NCBI GenBank assembly: GCA_902777325.1
Contig: CACYTH010000015.1
Span: forward strand, 62,001 to 126,000
Direction: 5' to 3'
Source of the DNA: an uncultured Coriobacteriaceae bacterium
GTDB taxonomy: Bacteria > Actinomycetota > Coriobacteriia > Coriobacteriales > Atopobiaceae
DNA: 64,000 nt
The position numbers and the translations under genes were made by a program. The notes under the pieces are model-generated. The model was given only the letters and a program-made list of their open reading frames with translations. It was not told the DNA's origin and made no database searches. Positions 1-16,038 of this stretch are shown piece after piece. The first letter of the stretch is position 1; the number at the start of each line of letters is the position of its first letter.

Positions 1-64
1 TTGTGCCACACCCACGGGGCGGGCAGCATGCCAGCCCCGTGGGCGTTGGGGCCGCTCGCACGAG

Positions 65-91
65 AAAGGCGCCCCGCGTGTGCGAGGCGCC
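65..91 (-). terminator. Rho-independent terminator after the YD-repeat lipoprotein gene
   Basis: On the minus strand a 10-bp GC-rich stem (arms 82-91 and 68-77, one G-U pair) closes a 4-nt loop and is followed by TTTCTC. It lies about 55 bp past the stop codon of the lipoprotein gene, which is the expected place. Nothing else is visible in 1-144. Confidence 0.75.
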
Positions 92-144
92 CGGGAGCTC
101 ACGCTCGTCTTGAGGTCGATCGGACCGCAAGTCCGCAGACGCAC

Positions 145-1545
145 CTACTCAAGCCAGTGCTGTACGCTCTCAGACTTCTGCAGGTAGTCGCTTATCTCCT
201 CGAAGTGGGTATAGGCGTACGTGTACTTTGCCTCATAGTCGCTACCACTGATCTGCATGGCGGCCTCGTTGCCGTTCTCGTCGTACGTATAGGTGTAGGT
301 ATGCGTACTGCCGTCGAATGACGTGTACGTCGCCTTTGTGTTGTTGCCGTTCTCGTCGTAGGCGAACTCACTCTTATCCACGCTGCCGTCATAGTAGGTG
401 GTCGTGGAACTAAGCTGGTTGCCTTGCTCGTCGTACGTGAGCTCCCGTACGCAGTAGGGACCATCGTAGGTCTGCGTGTCACCTGCCATTCGCTCGCCAT
501 TGTCGCCATACGTATAGGTGGTCGCCTGAATGCTCCCGTCGGGCATGATGACCTCTTCGATGGTGACGTCGTATGCCCACCGCTCGTTGATGTACTTGCC
601 GTCGCCCTCGACCGTGGTCGTGACTTTAGTCACAAAGCCATCCTCGTTCTTCTCGTTCGTATAGGTCCTCGTCTCGGTGCCCTGACTATCGTCATCGTAG
701 GTGTAGTTGTGAACGGCACTCAGCATGTTACCGAGGTCGTCGTAGAGGTACTCCGCATCATGCTGCTTGGAGTGCTCCTCGCCTACGGTCGAGACGGTCT
801 CGTGAGTCAAGATGCCCAGGTCGTTGTACTCGTCCGTCGACGTGCTCGTAACCCGCTTCTCCTCGCCTTCATTGCTGTAGGTGCGATAGGAGGTGGTCTC
901 GTTTATGGCGATAGGCATGTCGCTCTCGCCGTAGGTGAACTCGAAGCTGCTGGCATCCTCGTTCGTAGTCGTAATCTTGGTCACACGACCGGAGTCATCG
1001 TATTCGTAGTCATAGGTGACCTCGGTCGTCTCGGGGTCTTCGCTGCGCTCCGCCGTTCCACCGTTGCCGTCGGGATACGTATATGAGGTGGTCGTGACCG
1101 TCTCTGCCTTGGTCGGCCAGCCGTTTTCCTCGCGGCTATAGATGGTTGTCGTCTCGGTTGTGGTGGTCGAATCACCCCAGTCGTGAGAATCCTTCTCGGT
1201 CTTCTTGATGGTGTTGCCCGTTTCGTCGAACTCGTAGGACGTGGTCCTCGTGTTCGTGCCAGTCTCCTCAACGGTGTTGCCGTTCTCGTCCGTATACGTA
1301 TATGTCGAGGTGGATTCCACTGACTCCTCGCTCCTACGCCAATGCTTGGCCTCCTCGGCCTTCGCCAGACGCTCCTCCGCCTTGAGGGTGGCGGCGTCCT
1401 TGGTCTCAGCGGCCTCCTCCGTGGCGGCCGCATCGCCCGCTGGCGCATCCGTGGAGGCGCCTGAGCCGCCGCAGCCCGCAAGCGCAAGCACCGTCGCAAA
1501 CGCCACGACTGTGGATCCGCCCAAAACCCTTCTTAAGTCCCTCAT
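145..1545 (-). CDS. Lipoprotein with YD/RHS-like repeats
   Basis: The predicted 466-residue protein begins with a charged N-terminus, a hydrophobic stretch and a lipobox ending in LALAGC, so it is probably a lipid-anchored cell-surface protein. After an Ala/Glu-rich linker the whole body is made of short Thr/Tyr/Asp/Gly-rich units of the type YDENGN, YDDLGN, YDEQGN and YDDSGR. This is the signature of YD/RHS repeats, which fold as extended beta-structure and often bind carbohydrate. There is no RHS core-terminator motif and no C-terminal toxin domain. The start at 1545 is chosen over an in-frame ATG at 1563 because AGAAGGGGG lies just upstream of it. The gene stands alone between its own terminator and a membrane-protein gene. 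The precise function is unknown; the repeat assignment is by eye. Confidence 0.75.
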   Translation of the reverse strand: MRDLRRVLGGSTVVAFATVLALAGCGGSGASTDAPAGDAAATEEAAETKDAATLKAEERLAKAEEAKHWRRSEESVESTSTYTYTDENGNTVEETGTNTRTTSYEFDETGNTIKKTEKDSHDWGDSTTTTETTTIYSREENGWPTKAETVTTTSYTYPDGNGGTAERSEDPETTEVTYDYEYDDSGRVTKITTTNEDASSFEFTYGESDMPIAINETTSYRTYSNEGEEKRVTSTSTDEYNDLGILTHETVSTVGEEHSKQHDAEYLYDDLGNMLSAVHNYTYDDDSQGTETRTYTNEKNEDGFVTKVTTTVEGDGKYINERWAYDVTIEEVIMPDGSIQATTYTYGDNGERMAGDTQTYDGPYCVRELTYDEQGNQLSSTTTYYDGSVDKSEFAYDENGNNTKATYTSFDGSTHTYTYTYDENGNEAAMQISGSDYEAKYTYAYTHFEEISDYLQKSESVQHWLE

Positions 1546-1666
1546 GTGTACCCCCTTCTGCACTCTGACGTATGAGCCAGTTAAACAGGTGGTTTAATCC
1601 TATTTGCAGCGCCAACCCAACCTCTTGTGCAATCTGACGAGTGTGTCGAGTTTTCGGCGATGGACC

Positions 1667-4540
1667 CTAGTCTGCGATCTCGAGAGAATCGCCTTCCGTT
1701 GAGGGCTCATCGACCATGCTCCCGTCTACAGGCGCCTCCTCTGGTGGCACTCCCTCGGCGGAGCCGCCCTCGGTCGGCGCCTCGTCGGGAGAATCCTCCC
1801 CAATCGATGCCTCATCGAGCGTCTTCTCCCCCGTCTGAGCCTCCTCCGCCTGGGCTGCCCCTGTCGGAGCTGGCTGGGTCAGCGCATCCAGGACGCGCCT
1901 CTCGCGGCCGAGGGCGTCCTCGACGAGCTGCGGACGCGCCCCCTCGAGCATGGAAACCCCGATACCCATGAGCGACGCGATGACGAGAATGCCCGCAAAC
2001 AGGCAGAAGACCTGCAACAGATCCAAAGGCAGAGCCTCGGCCGGGATCGGGTAGTCGTTTGCATAGTTGATCGCAAAGGCCACGGCAGCGCGTACGGGCC
2101 TCTCGAGAAGAAGCGTGCAGCCCTTCATGACGGACTGCGCCCCATGCGCCAAAAACGCAAGGGGTCTGCTGCCGCACAGGGCCACAAGCCTGTCGCTCAT
2201 GGTCGACGGAGGGAGCACTGCCACGTCGGCTGCCGTCACAGCCCAGGCAGCAGCGCCAACCAAAAGCGGCAGGAACAGGCAGCTCAGGCCCTTGGGCGAA
2301 TGCATCCTGCCGGCAACGGCCAGGGCAACGTAGGCCACCGTGGCACCGATGAGCGCCGGCAGAGCACCCACGCCAGACAGCGCCACGGCTATCGCCAGGG
2401 GCATGGCGCCAGCAACCGTGAGCGCCGCGCTCGCGAGCTCGTCGGAGCGCGCCTCTGGCCAGCGCCTTAGCAGCGAGGCCTCCTTGTACAGGGACCACAG
2501 CGTAAAGACGACGGCAATCGCCATCGATGCGAGATAGAGGTATCCCAGCCAGGTCCGGGCAGTCTGCTCGTCTATGATGCCCGTCTCGTATTGCCGCACG
2601 ATGATCCACGACCCGCCCATCGCATAGAGCGCAAAGGACAGCGTCCAGTTTGCACCGCCACGGAGGGTCCCCGTGATCACGGTCAGGACGGTTATCACGG
2701 CAAAGAGCCACTGCATCTCGGCAAACGATCCCGTGCCCATCAAAGCGGCGAGGTCTCCCTGGCCGATGAGCCAGACCAATGACGTCCATCCGTATACGAG
2801 CAGCGGACCAGTCACAATGGTTCCAAAGAGCCCCAGCACATGGCACATGCTCATGACGCACAGGATGAGCGTGACCGGCATGACCAGGCTAGCGTGGCCC
2901 GCAGGAGAGATTCGCAGCAGCACTACCAGGGGCAGCCACACGGCTAGGAGGTCTCCTCCGGCACCCTTGGGAATGAGCTCCATCCTTCCGTCGTCCTCGA
3001 AGACCTTCCACCAGAGACCCTTGCGCACGGGGCGCTTGATCCGGTCGATCAGGTTACGGCGCGAGGCCTCGCTCACGTGCACGTCCTCAAAGCAGGGCAC
3101 AGAGCCACTCAGCTGCTCGTCCCAGTGGTGCCAGACGCGTTTTCCGAGCTTCTCAACCACCGGCAGGCCCAAGGCCAGGCGCAGCTCACGGGGCAGAAGC
3201 CCCCTTTGGGACCCAGCGCGGCGTCCAAGCGTGCCGTCCCTTCTCTCATACTGCACGTAGGAGTCCGTCGGCGCGCCTTCGGGGTTCTCCCCCTGCCCTC
3301 GCCTCAACAGCTTGCGGAGCGGACCTCCCGCCATCCAGCTGGGCATCAGCTGGGGTTCTGGTATCCCCGCACCGGCGGCGTCGGGTGCCACCGCAGGAGC
3401 CTCCGCAACCTCTTGCCCGGCAGCAGGTGCCTTACGGCTTGCGGCGTACGCCTTGAGGTCAGCGACGCCCACGATGGTGCCCATGACCACGCTCGCCAGG
3501 AAGGCCAGCGCATAGAGCCCGAGCAGATACAGAACCAGGGCGTCATTGGGAATGGCTGTGCCGACCCTTTGCAGGGGCAGGACCAGCAACGGACCGAGCA
3601 CCTTGGCCGTGCCCTCGAGCAGAGGCATGACGCAGGTTGCCGCCACGCCCCCAAGAGGGCCGTCTTGCACGGCCTGCAGCAGAACCGCCCCCGGAGCCCA
3701 AGGCGGCAGCATGTCGAGCGGAGCCCGAGCGATAATGCCAAGGGTGGCCAGCAGCACCATCGGGACGAGTGCCCAGCACACCCGCTCGATGCCCCGCATG
3801 CGTGCAGCCACTGCAATGGCCGCATGCAGGACAAGCACACCCAGCATGCCGAGCTGCGGATTCACATGCGCCAGCAGCGATCCCGCGAGAGGTGGCACAA
3901 CCCCCACGACAAACAGCAGTGCATCGCCCTTGAGCTGCCTTTTGACCTCGGTCATGTCGTCCTTGCTTCGCACGGCAGAGACAAGCACGATGACAAGGAC
4001 GATGGCCGCAACCGCCACTGTCACCCATAGGGTGCCCCGTATCAGCGCGTCTATGATGTGCCCCGTCTGGATGGCGCTCTCGTTGTCCGGGCCACCAAGG
4101 GCCAGCAGGGCATAGGAGCCGCTAGAAAGGAAGAGGAAGAAGAATCCCTCGACCGCCACAAGGACGAGCAGGTAGGCGCGCACCTGCGGCGCCCCGATGA
4201 GGAGGGCGGCCATGATCATGGCGCACTCCAGCCCTGCAAGCGCTGCCGTCAGGCTCACGGGACCCACGCCGTAGACGGCGAGCCAGTCGAGGCAGAACCA
4301 TGCGTACGACATGATGGGCGCTAGCACCGCCATGCCCACCACGCCCGTCACATAGCTCATAAAGACATAGAGCCCACCGAGGGCCACGGGTATGGCCAGC
4401 TGAGGCAGCGCGTACTGCCCCAGTGCGACGACCAGCGCATAGAGTGCGATCAGGTAGCCTACCGTCCACATGCCGCCCATCGAGTTCTTGCGAAAGAGCA
4501 GATAGGGCTCATAGGGGTCGGAATACGTCTTCCACCACAT
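1667..4540 (-). CDS. Large polytopic membrane protein with internal duplication
   Basis: The 957-residue protein has about twenty hydrophobic segments, a hydrophilic middle (about residues 370-505) and an acidic Glu/Pro/Asp-rich tail (about 885-957). The two membrane halves look like copies of each other. WWKTYSD at residue 2 matches WWKVFED at residue 510. A block from RMRG to MLPP (247-280) matches RMHS to VLPP (745-778). Each half ends with a similar helix (about 335-364 and 833-861). I do not recognise a named family, and there are no obvious catalytic motifs. The start is supported by AGAAGG six bases upstream of the ATG. It is monocistronic, downstream of the rpoC terminator, with 103 bp separating it from the lipoprotein gene. 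A transport or envelope role is a guess. Confidence 0.7.
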   Translation of the reverse strand: MWWKTYSDPYEPYLLFRKNSMGGMWTVGYLIALYALVVALGQYALPQLAIPVALGGLYVFMSYVTGVVGMAVLAPIMSYAWFCLDWLAVYGVGPVSLTAALAGLECAMIMAALLIGAPQVRAYLLVLVAVEGFFFLFLSSGSYALLALGGPDNESAIQTGHIIDALIRGTLWVTVAVAAIVLVIVLVSAVRSKDDMTEVKRQLKGDALLFVVGVVPPLAGSLLAHVNPQLGMLGVLVLHAAIAVAARMRGIERVCWALVPMVLLATLGIIARAPLDMLPPWAPGAVLLQAVQDGPLGGVAATCVMPLLEGTAKVLGPLLVLPLQRVGTAIPNDALVLYLLGLYALAFLASVVMGTIVGVADLKAYAASRKAPAAGQEVAEAPAVAPDAAGAGIPEPQLMPSWMAGGPLRKLLRRGQGENPEGAPTDSYVQYERRDGTLGRRAGSQRGLLPRELRLALGLPVVEKLGKRVWHHWDEQLSGSVPCFEDVHVSEASRRNLIDRIKRPVRKGLWWKVFEDDGRMELIPKGAGGDLLAVWLPLVVLLRISPAGHASLVMPVTLILCVMSMCHVLGLFGTIVTGPLLVYGWTSLVWLIGQGDLAALMGTGSFAEMQWLFAVITVLTVITGTLRGGANWTLSFALYAMGGSWIIVRQYETGIIDEQTARTWLGYLYLASMAIAVVFTLWSLYKEASLLRRWPEARSDELASAALTVAGAMPLAIAVALSGVGALPALIGATVAYVALAVAGRMHSPKGLSCLFLPLLVGAAAWAVTAADVAVLPPSTMSDRLVALCGSRPLAFLAHGAQSVMKGCTLLLERPVRAAVAFAINYANDYPIPAEALPLDLLQVFCLFAGILVIASLMGIGVSMLEGARPQLVEDALGRERRVLDALTQPAPTGAAQAEEAQTGEKTLDEASIGEDSPDEAPTEGGSAEGVPPEEAPVDGSMVDEPSTEGDSLEIAD

Positions 4541-4693
4541 GATGTACCTTCTCGAGATATTAAGTTTTGCATTAATGTATTAGTGCCTGAAATCTAGTAC
4601 ATAGTAGCCGCCCCCAGTGTGGGCACATCAGTGATTGGGACACCTGTAACTTTTCAGGAACCTAGGGCGGGGACGGAACCAGGGGCGGCGCAT

Positions 4694-4722
4694 GAAAAAA
4701 GAGGCACCCCGTAGGGTGCCTC
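4694..4722 (-). terminator. Rho-independent terminator of the rpoBC transcript
   Basis: On the minus strand a perfect 9-bp stem (4714-4722 with 4701-4709), loop of 4, is followed by a run of six T. It begins 25 bp after the rpoC stop codon. Confidence 0.9.
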
Positions 4723-4746
4723 TCGTAACGCTCTGTGCGCGGGACA

Positions 4747-9177
<4,431 letters not shown>

Positions 9178-9182
9178 GTTCG

Positions 9183-12622
<3,440 letters not shown>

Positions 12623-12675
12623 CGGGCGTTTCCTCCTTAGATAAGACGGAATAGCGGCAGTTGTCGCAATCTAAT

Positions 12676-12704
12676 AACTTAACGGAGGATGAAGAAATGG
12701 TCAA
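12676..12704 (-). promoter_or_regulatory. Candidate rpoB promoter
   Basis: On the minus strand TTGACC (12699-12704), a 17-bp spacer and TAAGTT (12676-12681) lie about 55 bp upstream of the rpoB start. The -10 is imperfect. Its -35 is back-to-back with that of the plus-strand promoter at 12715. Confidence 0.45.
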
Positions 12705-12714
12705 CGAAAAAGTC

Positions 12715-12743
12715 TTGACATCCGTAAGATTTTGGACTATATA
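12715..12743 (+). promoter_or_regulatory. Near-consensus sigma-70-type promoter facing away from rpoB
   Basis: TTGACA (12715-12720), a spacer of exactly 17 bp and TATATA (12738-12743). Transcription would start near 12750 and run rightwards into the rplL-rpoB intergenic region, where no gene is visible on the plus strand. The quality matches the tRNA-Tyr/tuf promoter of this genome (TTGACA-17-TATATT). Confidence 0.6.
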
Positions 12744-12749
12744 AGACCA

Positions 12750-12899
12750 TTACCCGTTTTACCTGCGAAAACGCAAAATCAATTGTGAAGCTCGTGTGAC
12801 GGACTGTCTATCATAGCGGAAAACACACAAGCATGCATCTGAAACTAGCTGCCAATCTGTCATCAATACGCACAATTGGGAGCCTTGCCTTGTTTTTTT
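12750..12899 (+). ncRNA. Candidate structured RNA downstream of the orphan promoter
   Basis: The predicted transcript can form an outer stem CAATTGTG (12780-12787)/CACAATTG (12871-12878) and an inner stem GCTCGTGTG (12790-12798)/CACACAAGC (12824-12832, one mismatch). Alternatively it forms a 3' stem 12848-12856/12875-12883 (8 of 9 pairs), followed by a U-rich tract with seven T (12893-12899) that could end transcription. No ORF is plausible. This is inferred by eye only; no known RNA family is recognised. Confidence 0.35.
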
Positions 12900-12973
12900 G
12901 CAATTCTGACGCCCGACGGTAGCCCCTCCTAGGGCAGAGATGCACCTCCCAGCCCTGTTTATGCATGCCGAAC

Positions 12974-13075
12974 GCTAACTTGCACAAATTTGCGTAAGTT
13001 AGCCATCTAGTGAGCGGATGGATGGTGCTCGCGCGCTCACTAGGGGCCTAACTTGCACAAATCTGTGCAAGTTAG
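12974..13075. repeat. Cluster of three palindromes in the rplL-rpoB intergenic region
   Basis: Three inverted repeats follow each other. IR1 (12974-13003) is imperfect with arms GCTAACTT/AAGTTAGC. IR2 has perfect 10-bp arms CTAGTGAGCG (13007-13016) and CGCTCACTAG (13034-13043). IR3 has perfect 12-bp arms CTAACTTGCACA (13048-13059) and TGTGCAAGTTAG (13064-13075). IR1 and IR3 share the core TAACTTGCACAAAT and look like two copies of one element. The 581-bp stretch 12623-13203 holds no gene; it contains these palindromes, the divergent promoters and the rplL terminator. Confidence 0.75.
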
Positions 13076-13141
13076 CGATCCGCGCCTCTGGTTTATACAT
13101 TTTGCGCAATTGGGCGGCCCGCGCGGGTCACATCTTGGACA

Positions 13142-13175
13142 GAAAAAGGGCCGGATCCCTGAGGGATCCGGCCCT
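13142..13175 (-). terminator. Rho-independent terminator of rplJL
   Basis: A 12-14 bp nearly perfect stem (arms about 13147-13160 and 13162-13175) is followed on the minus strand by a T run, about 30 bp after the rplL stop. rpoB therefore needs its own promoter, or read-through. Confidence 0.9.
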
Positions 13176-13203
13176 GGTGCCAGTTAGCTTCAAATAACAG
13201 GAG

Positions 13204-13581
13204 TTACTTGAGGGTGACGGTGGCGCCGGCCTCCTCGAGCTGCTTCTTGGCGGCCTCGGCGTCGTCCTTCTTGGCGCCCTCGAGCAGGACCTTCGGGGCA
13301 GCCTCGACGGCCTCCTTGGCCTCCTTCAGGCCAAGACCGGTGAGGGCACGGACGACCTTGATGACGGCGATCTTGTTGGAGCCAAAAGCGGTGAGCTCGA
13401 CGTCAAAGTTGGTCTTCTCCTCCTCCTCCTCGACGGCGGCGGCGGGAGCAGCGGCGACGGCCACGGGAGCGGCGGCGGAGACGCCGAAGGTCTCCTCGAT
13501 AGCCTTGACGAGGTCAGCAGCCTCGAGCAGGGTCATTTCCTTAAGGGCGTCGATGATCTCTTCGGTGGAAAGCTTAGCCAT
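13204..13581 (-). CDS. rplL: 50S ribosomal protein L7/L12
   Basis: The 125-residue stalk protein recruits translational GTPases to the ribosome. It shows an N-terminal dimerisation helix region ([20 protein letters not shown]), an Ala/Pro-rich hinge (about 33-50) followed by a Glu run, and the conserved C-terminal domain with [20 protein letters not shown]. The length is normal for the family. It follows rplJ by about 100 bp and is terminated by a strong hairpin. Confidence 0.97.
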   Translation of the reverse strand: MAKLSTEEIIDALKEMTLLEAADLVKAIEETFGVSAAAPVAVAAAPAAAVEEEEEKTNFDVELTAFGSNKIAVIKVVRALTGLGLKEAKEAVEAAPKVLLEGAKKDDAEAAKKQLEEAGATVTLK

Positions 13582-13682
13582 TGTTCAAATCCTTTCGGTC
13601 CCATGCACGCGCATGGATGTTTGTCTGTGTGCCAAAGCGCGCTTGCGCCTTGGGTAGTGCATGAGAACGCCTAGTTGGTCGG

Positions 13683-14207
13683 CTACGCCGCCTCCTGGCC
13701 GTCCTCGTTGATTGCCTTGATGGCACGTGCAAGACCACCGGGGACCTCGTTGATGCAAACAGCGATGTTGCGGGCGAAGCCACTGATGAGACCGGCGATC
13801 TGGCCGATGAGCTGCTCGCGGGTGGGGAGGTCGGCGTAGGCCTTGGCCTCCTCGGCGTTGAGGGCAGCGCCGTCGGCGATACCACCCAGAACCTCGGTCT
13901 TCTTGGTCTTGGTGGCGAAGTCCTTGAGAACCTTGGCAACGCTCACGGGGTCATCACCAAAGAACACGTAGGAGCAAGTACCGACCAGGATGTCGTCGAG
14001 CGCGGGCATCTCTGCCTGCTCGAGCGCGATCTTGACGATGTTGTTCTTGTAGACCTTCATGGAGCCGTTGGCCTCGCGGATCTGGCGACGGAGCTCCTGC
14101 GACTCCTTAACGGTGAGGCCGCGGTAGTCCACCACGTAGAAACCCTGGGAAGCCTCGAGCGATGCGTTGACCTTCTCGAGCATCTCGTACTTTGACTGTG
14201 CTGGCAT
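13683..14207 (-). CDS. rplJ: 50S ribosomal protein L10
   Basis: The 174-residue L10 is the base of the ribosomal stalk. It anchors L7/L12 dimers through its C-terminal helix and binds 23S rRNA through its N-terminal domain. The start has AGGGAGGTG upstream. It is preceded by an L10 leader with an attenuator and a clear promoter, so it heads a rplJ-rplL unit under autogenous control. Confidence 0.96.
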   Translation of the reverse strand: MPAQSKYEMLEKVNASLEASQGFYVVDYRGLTVKESQELRRQIREANGSMKVYKNNIVKIALEQAEMPALDDILVGTCSYVFFGDDPVSVAKVLKDFATKTKKTEVLGGIADGAALNAEEAKAYADLPTREQLIGQIAGLISGFARNIAVCINEVPGGLARAIKAINEDGQEAA

Positions 14208-14267
14208 GTGTTACACCTCCCTTACGATGCGGTCGGGCACGACCACCAACGTAGGTGGGCCTTCACG

Positions 14268-14300
14268 CAAAAGACCCCGCTGGCGCAGCCAGACAGGGTC
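14268..14300 (-). terminator. Attenuator hairpin in the rplJ leader
   Basis: On the minus strand a GACCC...GGGTC-type stem (arms about 14288-14300 and 14272-14284) is followed by TTTTGCG. It lies between the L10-binding leader and the rplJ start, the usual place for the terminator arm of L10-leader attenuation. Confidence 0.65.
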
Positions 14301-14314
14301 CTGAAGATGCAATC

Positions 14315-14386
14315 TTTAGAACCACCTCGGCAGGCGGGTTACCCCATTAAGCCTTGCGGCACCGGCTGTCTCTGGCAGCGGACGTG
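14315..14386 (-). promoter_or_regulatory. Ribosomal protein L10 leader (autoregulatory RNA)
   Basis: On the minus strand the segment contains AGACAGCCGGTGC, GCTTAATGGGG and CCTGCCGAGGT in order. This is the conserved core of the L10 leader RNA that binds L10(L12)4 and controls rplJL. It sits downstream of a good promoter and upstream of an attenuator hairpin. Confidence 0.85.
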
Positions 14387-14405
14387 CAGATTTACAACAG
14401 AAGAC

Positions 14406-14434
14406 ATGATGGCAGCAGCGCGTACGGCTGTCAA
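14406..14434 (-). promoter_or_regulatory. rplJ promoter
   Basis: TTGACA (14429-14434), 17-bp spacer, CATCAT (14406-14411) on the minus strand, placing the start of transcription just before the L10 leader. Confidence 0.7.
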
Positions 14435-14529
14435 GCGGAAGTGCTGCAAGCGCAAACCCTCCACAGGAGGGGCGGCCGGCGTCTACGAGGCGACGCGTCC
14501 GCTCTAGCAGGCATAGCGGATCCCGTAGC

Positions 14530-14633
14530 GTTCCTGAGAACGGACCAGTGCGACTGGTCCGCTGCTATGGACGGAACGGGGGCTCGTTCCGGCTCTCCGG
14601 ACGGACCAGTGGCAGCCCAGTCAGTCGGCTGCC
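14530..14633. other. Cluster of small hairpins between rplA terminator and rplJ promoter
   Basis: Within about 100 bp there are inverted repeats GTTC/GAAC (14530/14538), GGACCAGT/ACTGGTCC (14542-14549/14553-14560), GGAACG/CGTTCC (14573-14578/14585-14590) and GGCAGCC/GGCTGCC (14611-14617/14627-14633). A second GGACCAGT at 14603-14610 could compete for ACTGGTCC. No ORF or known RNA family is recognised. The 504-bp stretch 14208-14711 otherwise holds the rplJ leader, its promoter and the rplA terminator. Confidence 0.45.
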
Positions 14634-14649
14634 CCTCTCCCCCGTACAA

Positions 14650-14682
14650 GAAATCCGCCCCTCGGCCATGCCGAGGGGCGGA
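14650..14682 (-). terminator. Rho-independent terminator of rplK-rplA
   Basis: A perfect 13-bp stem (14670-14682 with 14654-14666), loop of 3, is followed on the minus strand by TTTCTTG. It starts about 30 bp past the rplA stop. Confidence 0.85.
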
Positions 14683-14711
14683 CTCTAGCGAAGCTCTGTG
14701 CTATGCGTTAC

Positions 14712-15416
14712 TTACGCGGTGAAGTTGCGGGTGATGGCGCTGTCGACCTTGACGCCCGGGCCCATCGTCGAGGAGAAGACGACGCTCTTGACATAGCGGC
14801 CCTTAGCGGTGGACGGCTTGACACGCAGCAGCTCGGTGAGCAGCGCGCCGTAGTTCTCGGCGAGCTTCTCGGTCTCGAAGGAGACCTTGCCCATCGGGAC
14901 GTGGCAGATGCCGTAACGGTCGGCACGATACTCGACACGACCGGCCTTGAGCTCCTTGACCATGCGCTCGACGTCCATGGTGACGGTGCCCAGCTTGGGG
15001 TTGGGCATGAGGCCACGGGGGCCGAGGATACGGCCGAGACGGCCGACCTTGCTCATCATGTTGGGCGTGGCGATGCAGGCGTCAAAGTTGATGTTGCCAG
15101 CCTGGATCTGAGCCACGAGGTCGTCGGAGCCGATGACGTCGGCGCCAGCAGCCTCGGCCTCGCGAGCCTTCTCGCCCTCGGCGAAGACGGCCACGCGGAC
15201 CTCCTTGCCGATGCCGTTGGGCAGGGAGATGGAGCCGCGGACGTTCTGGTCGGCCTTACGAGTGTCGACACCCAGGCGGATGGAGCACTCGATGGTGGCA
15301 TCAAAACGCTCGACGGAGAGGTCCTTGACCAGCTGCATGGCCTCCATCGGGGTGTGGAGCTTGCTGCGATCGACCTTGGCGAGCTGCTCCTTGTAACGCT
15401 TTCCGTGCTTCGGCAT
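14712..15416 (-). CDS. rplA: 50S ribosomal protein L1
   Basis: The 234-residue L1 forms the mobile L1 stalk of the ribosome. Family landmarks are visible: the N-terminal [15 protein letters not shown], the interdomain [19 protein letters not shown] and the C-terminal [17 protein letters not shown] Shine-Dalgarno-like GGAGGTAGG lies upstream of the ATG. It is 93 bp downstream of rplK, with which it is probably cotranscribed. Confidence 0.97.
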   Translation of the reverse strand: MPKHGKRYKEQLAKVDRSKLHTPMEAMQLVKDLSVERFDATIECSIRLGVDTRKADQNVRGSISLPNGIGKEVRVAVFAEGEKAREAEAAGADVIGSDDLVAQIQAGNINFDACIATPNMMSKVGRLGRILGPRGLMPNPKLGTVTMDVERMVKELKAGRVEYRADRYGICHVPMGKVSFETEKLAENYGALLTELLRVKPSTAKGRYVKSVVFSSTMGPGVKVDSAITRNFTA

Positions 15417-15509
15417 GTTTCCTACCTCCTATGGTAAGTGCGTGGTTGACGGGCGCCGTAGCCCTCCCACTATGCGGTGGCGCCGCAAAGCGACGCCTTG
15501 GAACCAAAT

Positions 15510-15938
15510 TTACTCGGCGATGGTGACGCCCATGGAACGAGCGGTGCCGGCGATGATCTTCTTGGCGGCATCGATGTCGTTGGCGTTGAGGTCCGGCAGC
15601 TTGATCTCGGCGATCTTGGTGAGCTGCTCGTCGGTGAGCTGGCCGACCTTGTCACGCTGGGGCACACCAGAGCCGCTCTGCAGGCCGAGCTCCTTCTTGA
15701 TGAGCTGGGCCGCGGGAGGGGTCTTGGTGACGAAGTCGAAGGTGCGGTCCTCGTAGACGGAGATCTCGACGGGGATGATGTCGCCGGCCTTGTCCTGCGT
15801 GGCAGCGTTGAACTGCTGGCAGAACTGCATGATGTTGACCTGGGCAGCACCAAGCGCGGGGCCTACCGGAGGCGCGGGGTTGGCCTTGCCAGCAGGGATC
15901 TGAAGCTTAATAAAATGAGTCACTTTCTTCTTGGCCAT
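15510..15938 (-). CDS. rplK: 50S ribosomal protein L11
   Basis: The 142-residue L11 binds the GTPase-associated centre of 23S rRNA. It has the typical proline-rich [19 protein letters not shown] near the N-terminus and the C-terminal [20 protein letters not shown]. The length is standard. An AAGGAGACACC ribosome-binding site precedes the ATG. It lies between nusG and rplA in the classical order. Confidence 0.97.
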   Translation of the reverse strand: MAKKKVTHFIKLQIPAGKANPAPPVGPALGAAQVNIMQFCQQFNAATQDKAGDIIPVEISVYEDRTFDFVTKTPPAAQLIKKELGLQSGSGVPQRDKVGQLTDEQLTKIAEIKLPDLNANDIDAAKKIIAGTARSMGVTIAE

Positions 15939-16038
15939 GAGGTGTCTCCTTGTTACCTAAATACGTACGTGACTATCGTTGTGCCTGCGTCCGAGAAGCT
16001 ATCCTCACCGATACCGAACGCCTGCTGGGGTACCGTGC

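Noticed and set aside
12697..12744. 15-codon ORF with a good ribosome-binding site on the plus strand
   Set aside because: It overlaps the promoter driving the same strand and has no visible homology; kept only as a remark under the orphan promoter.
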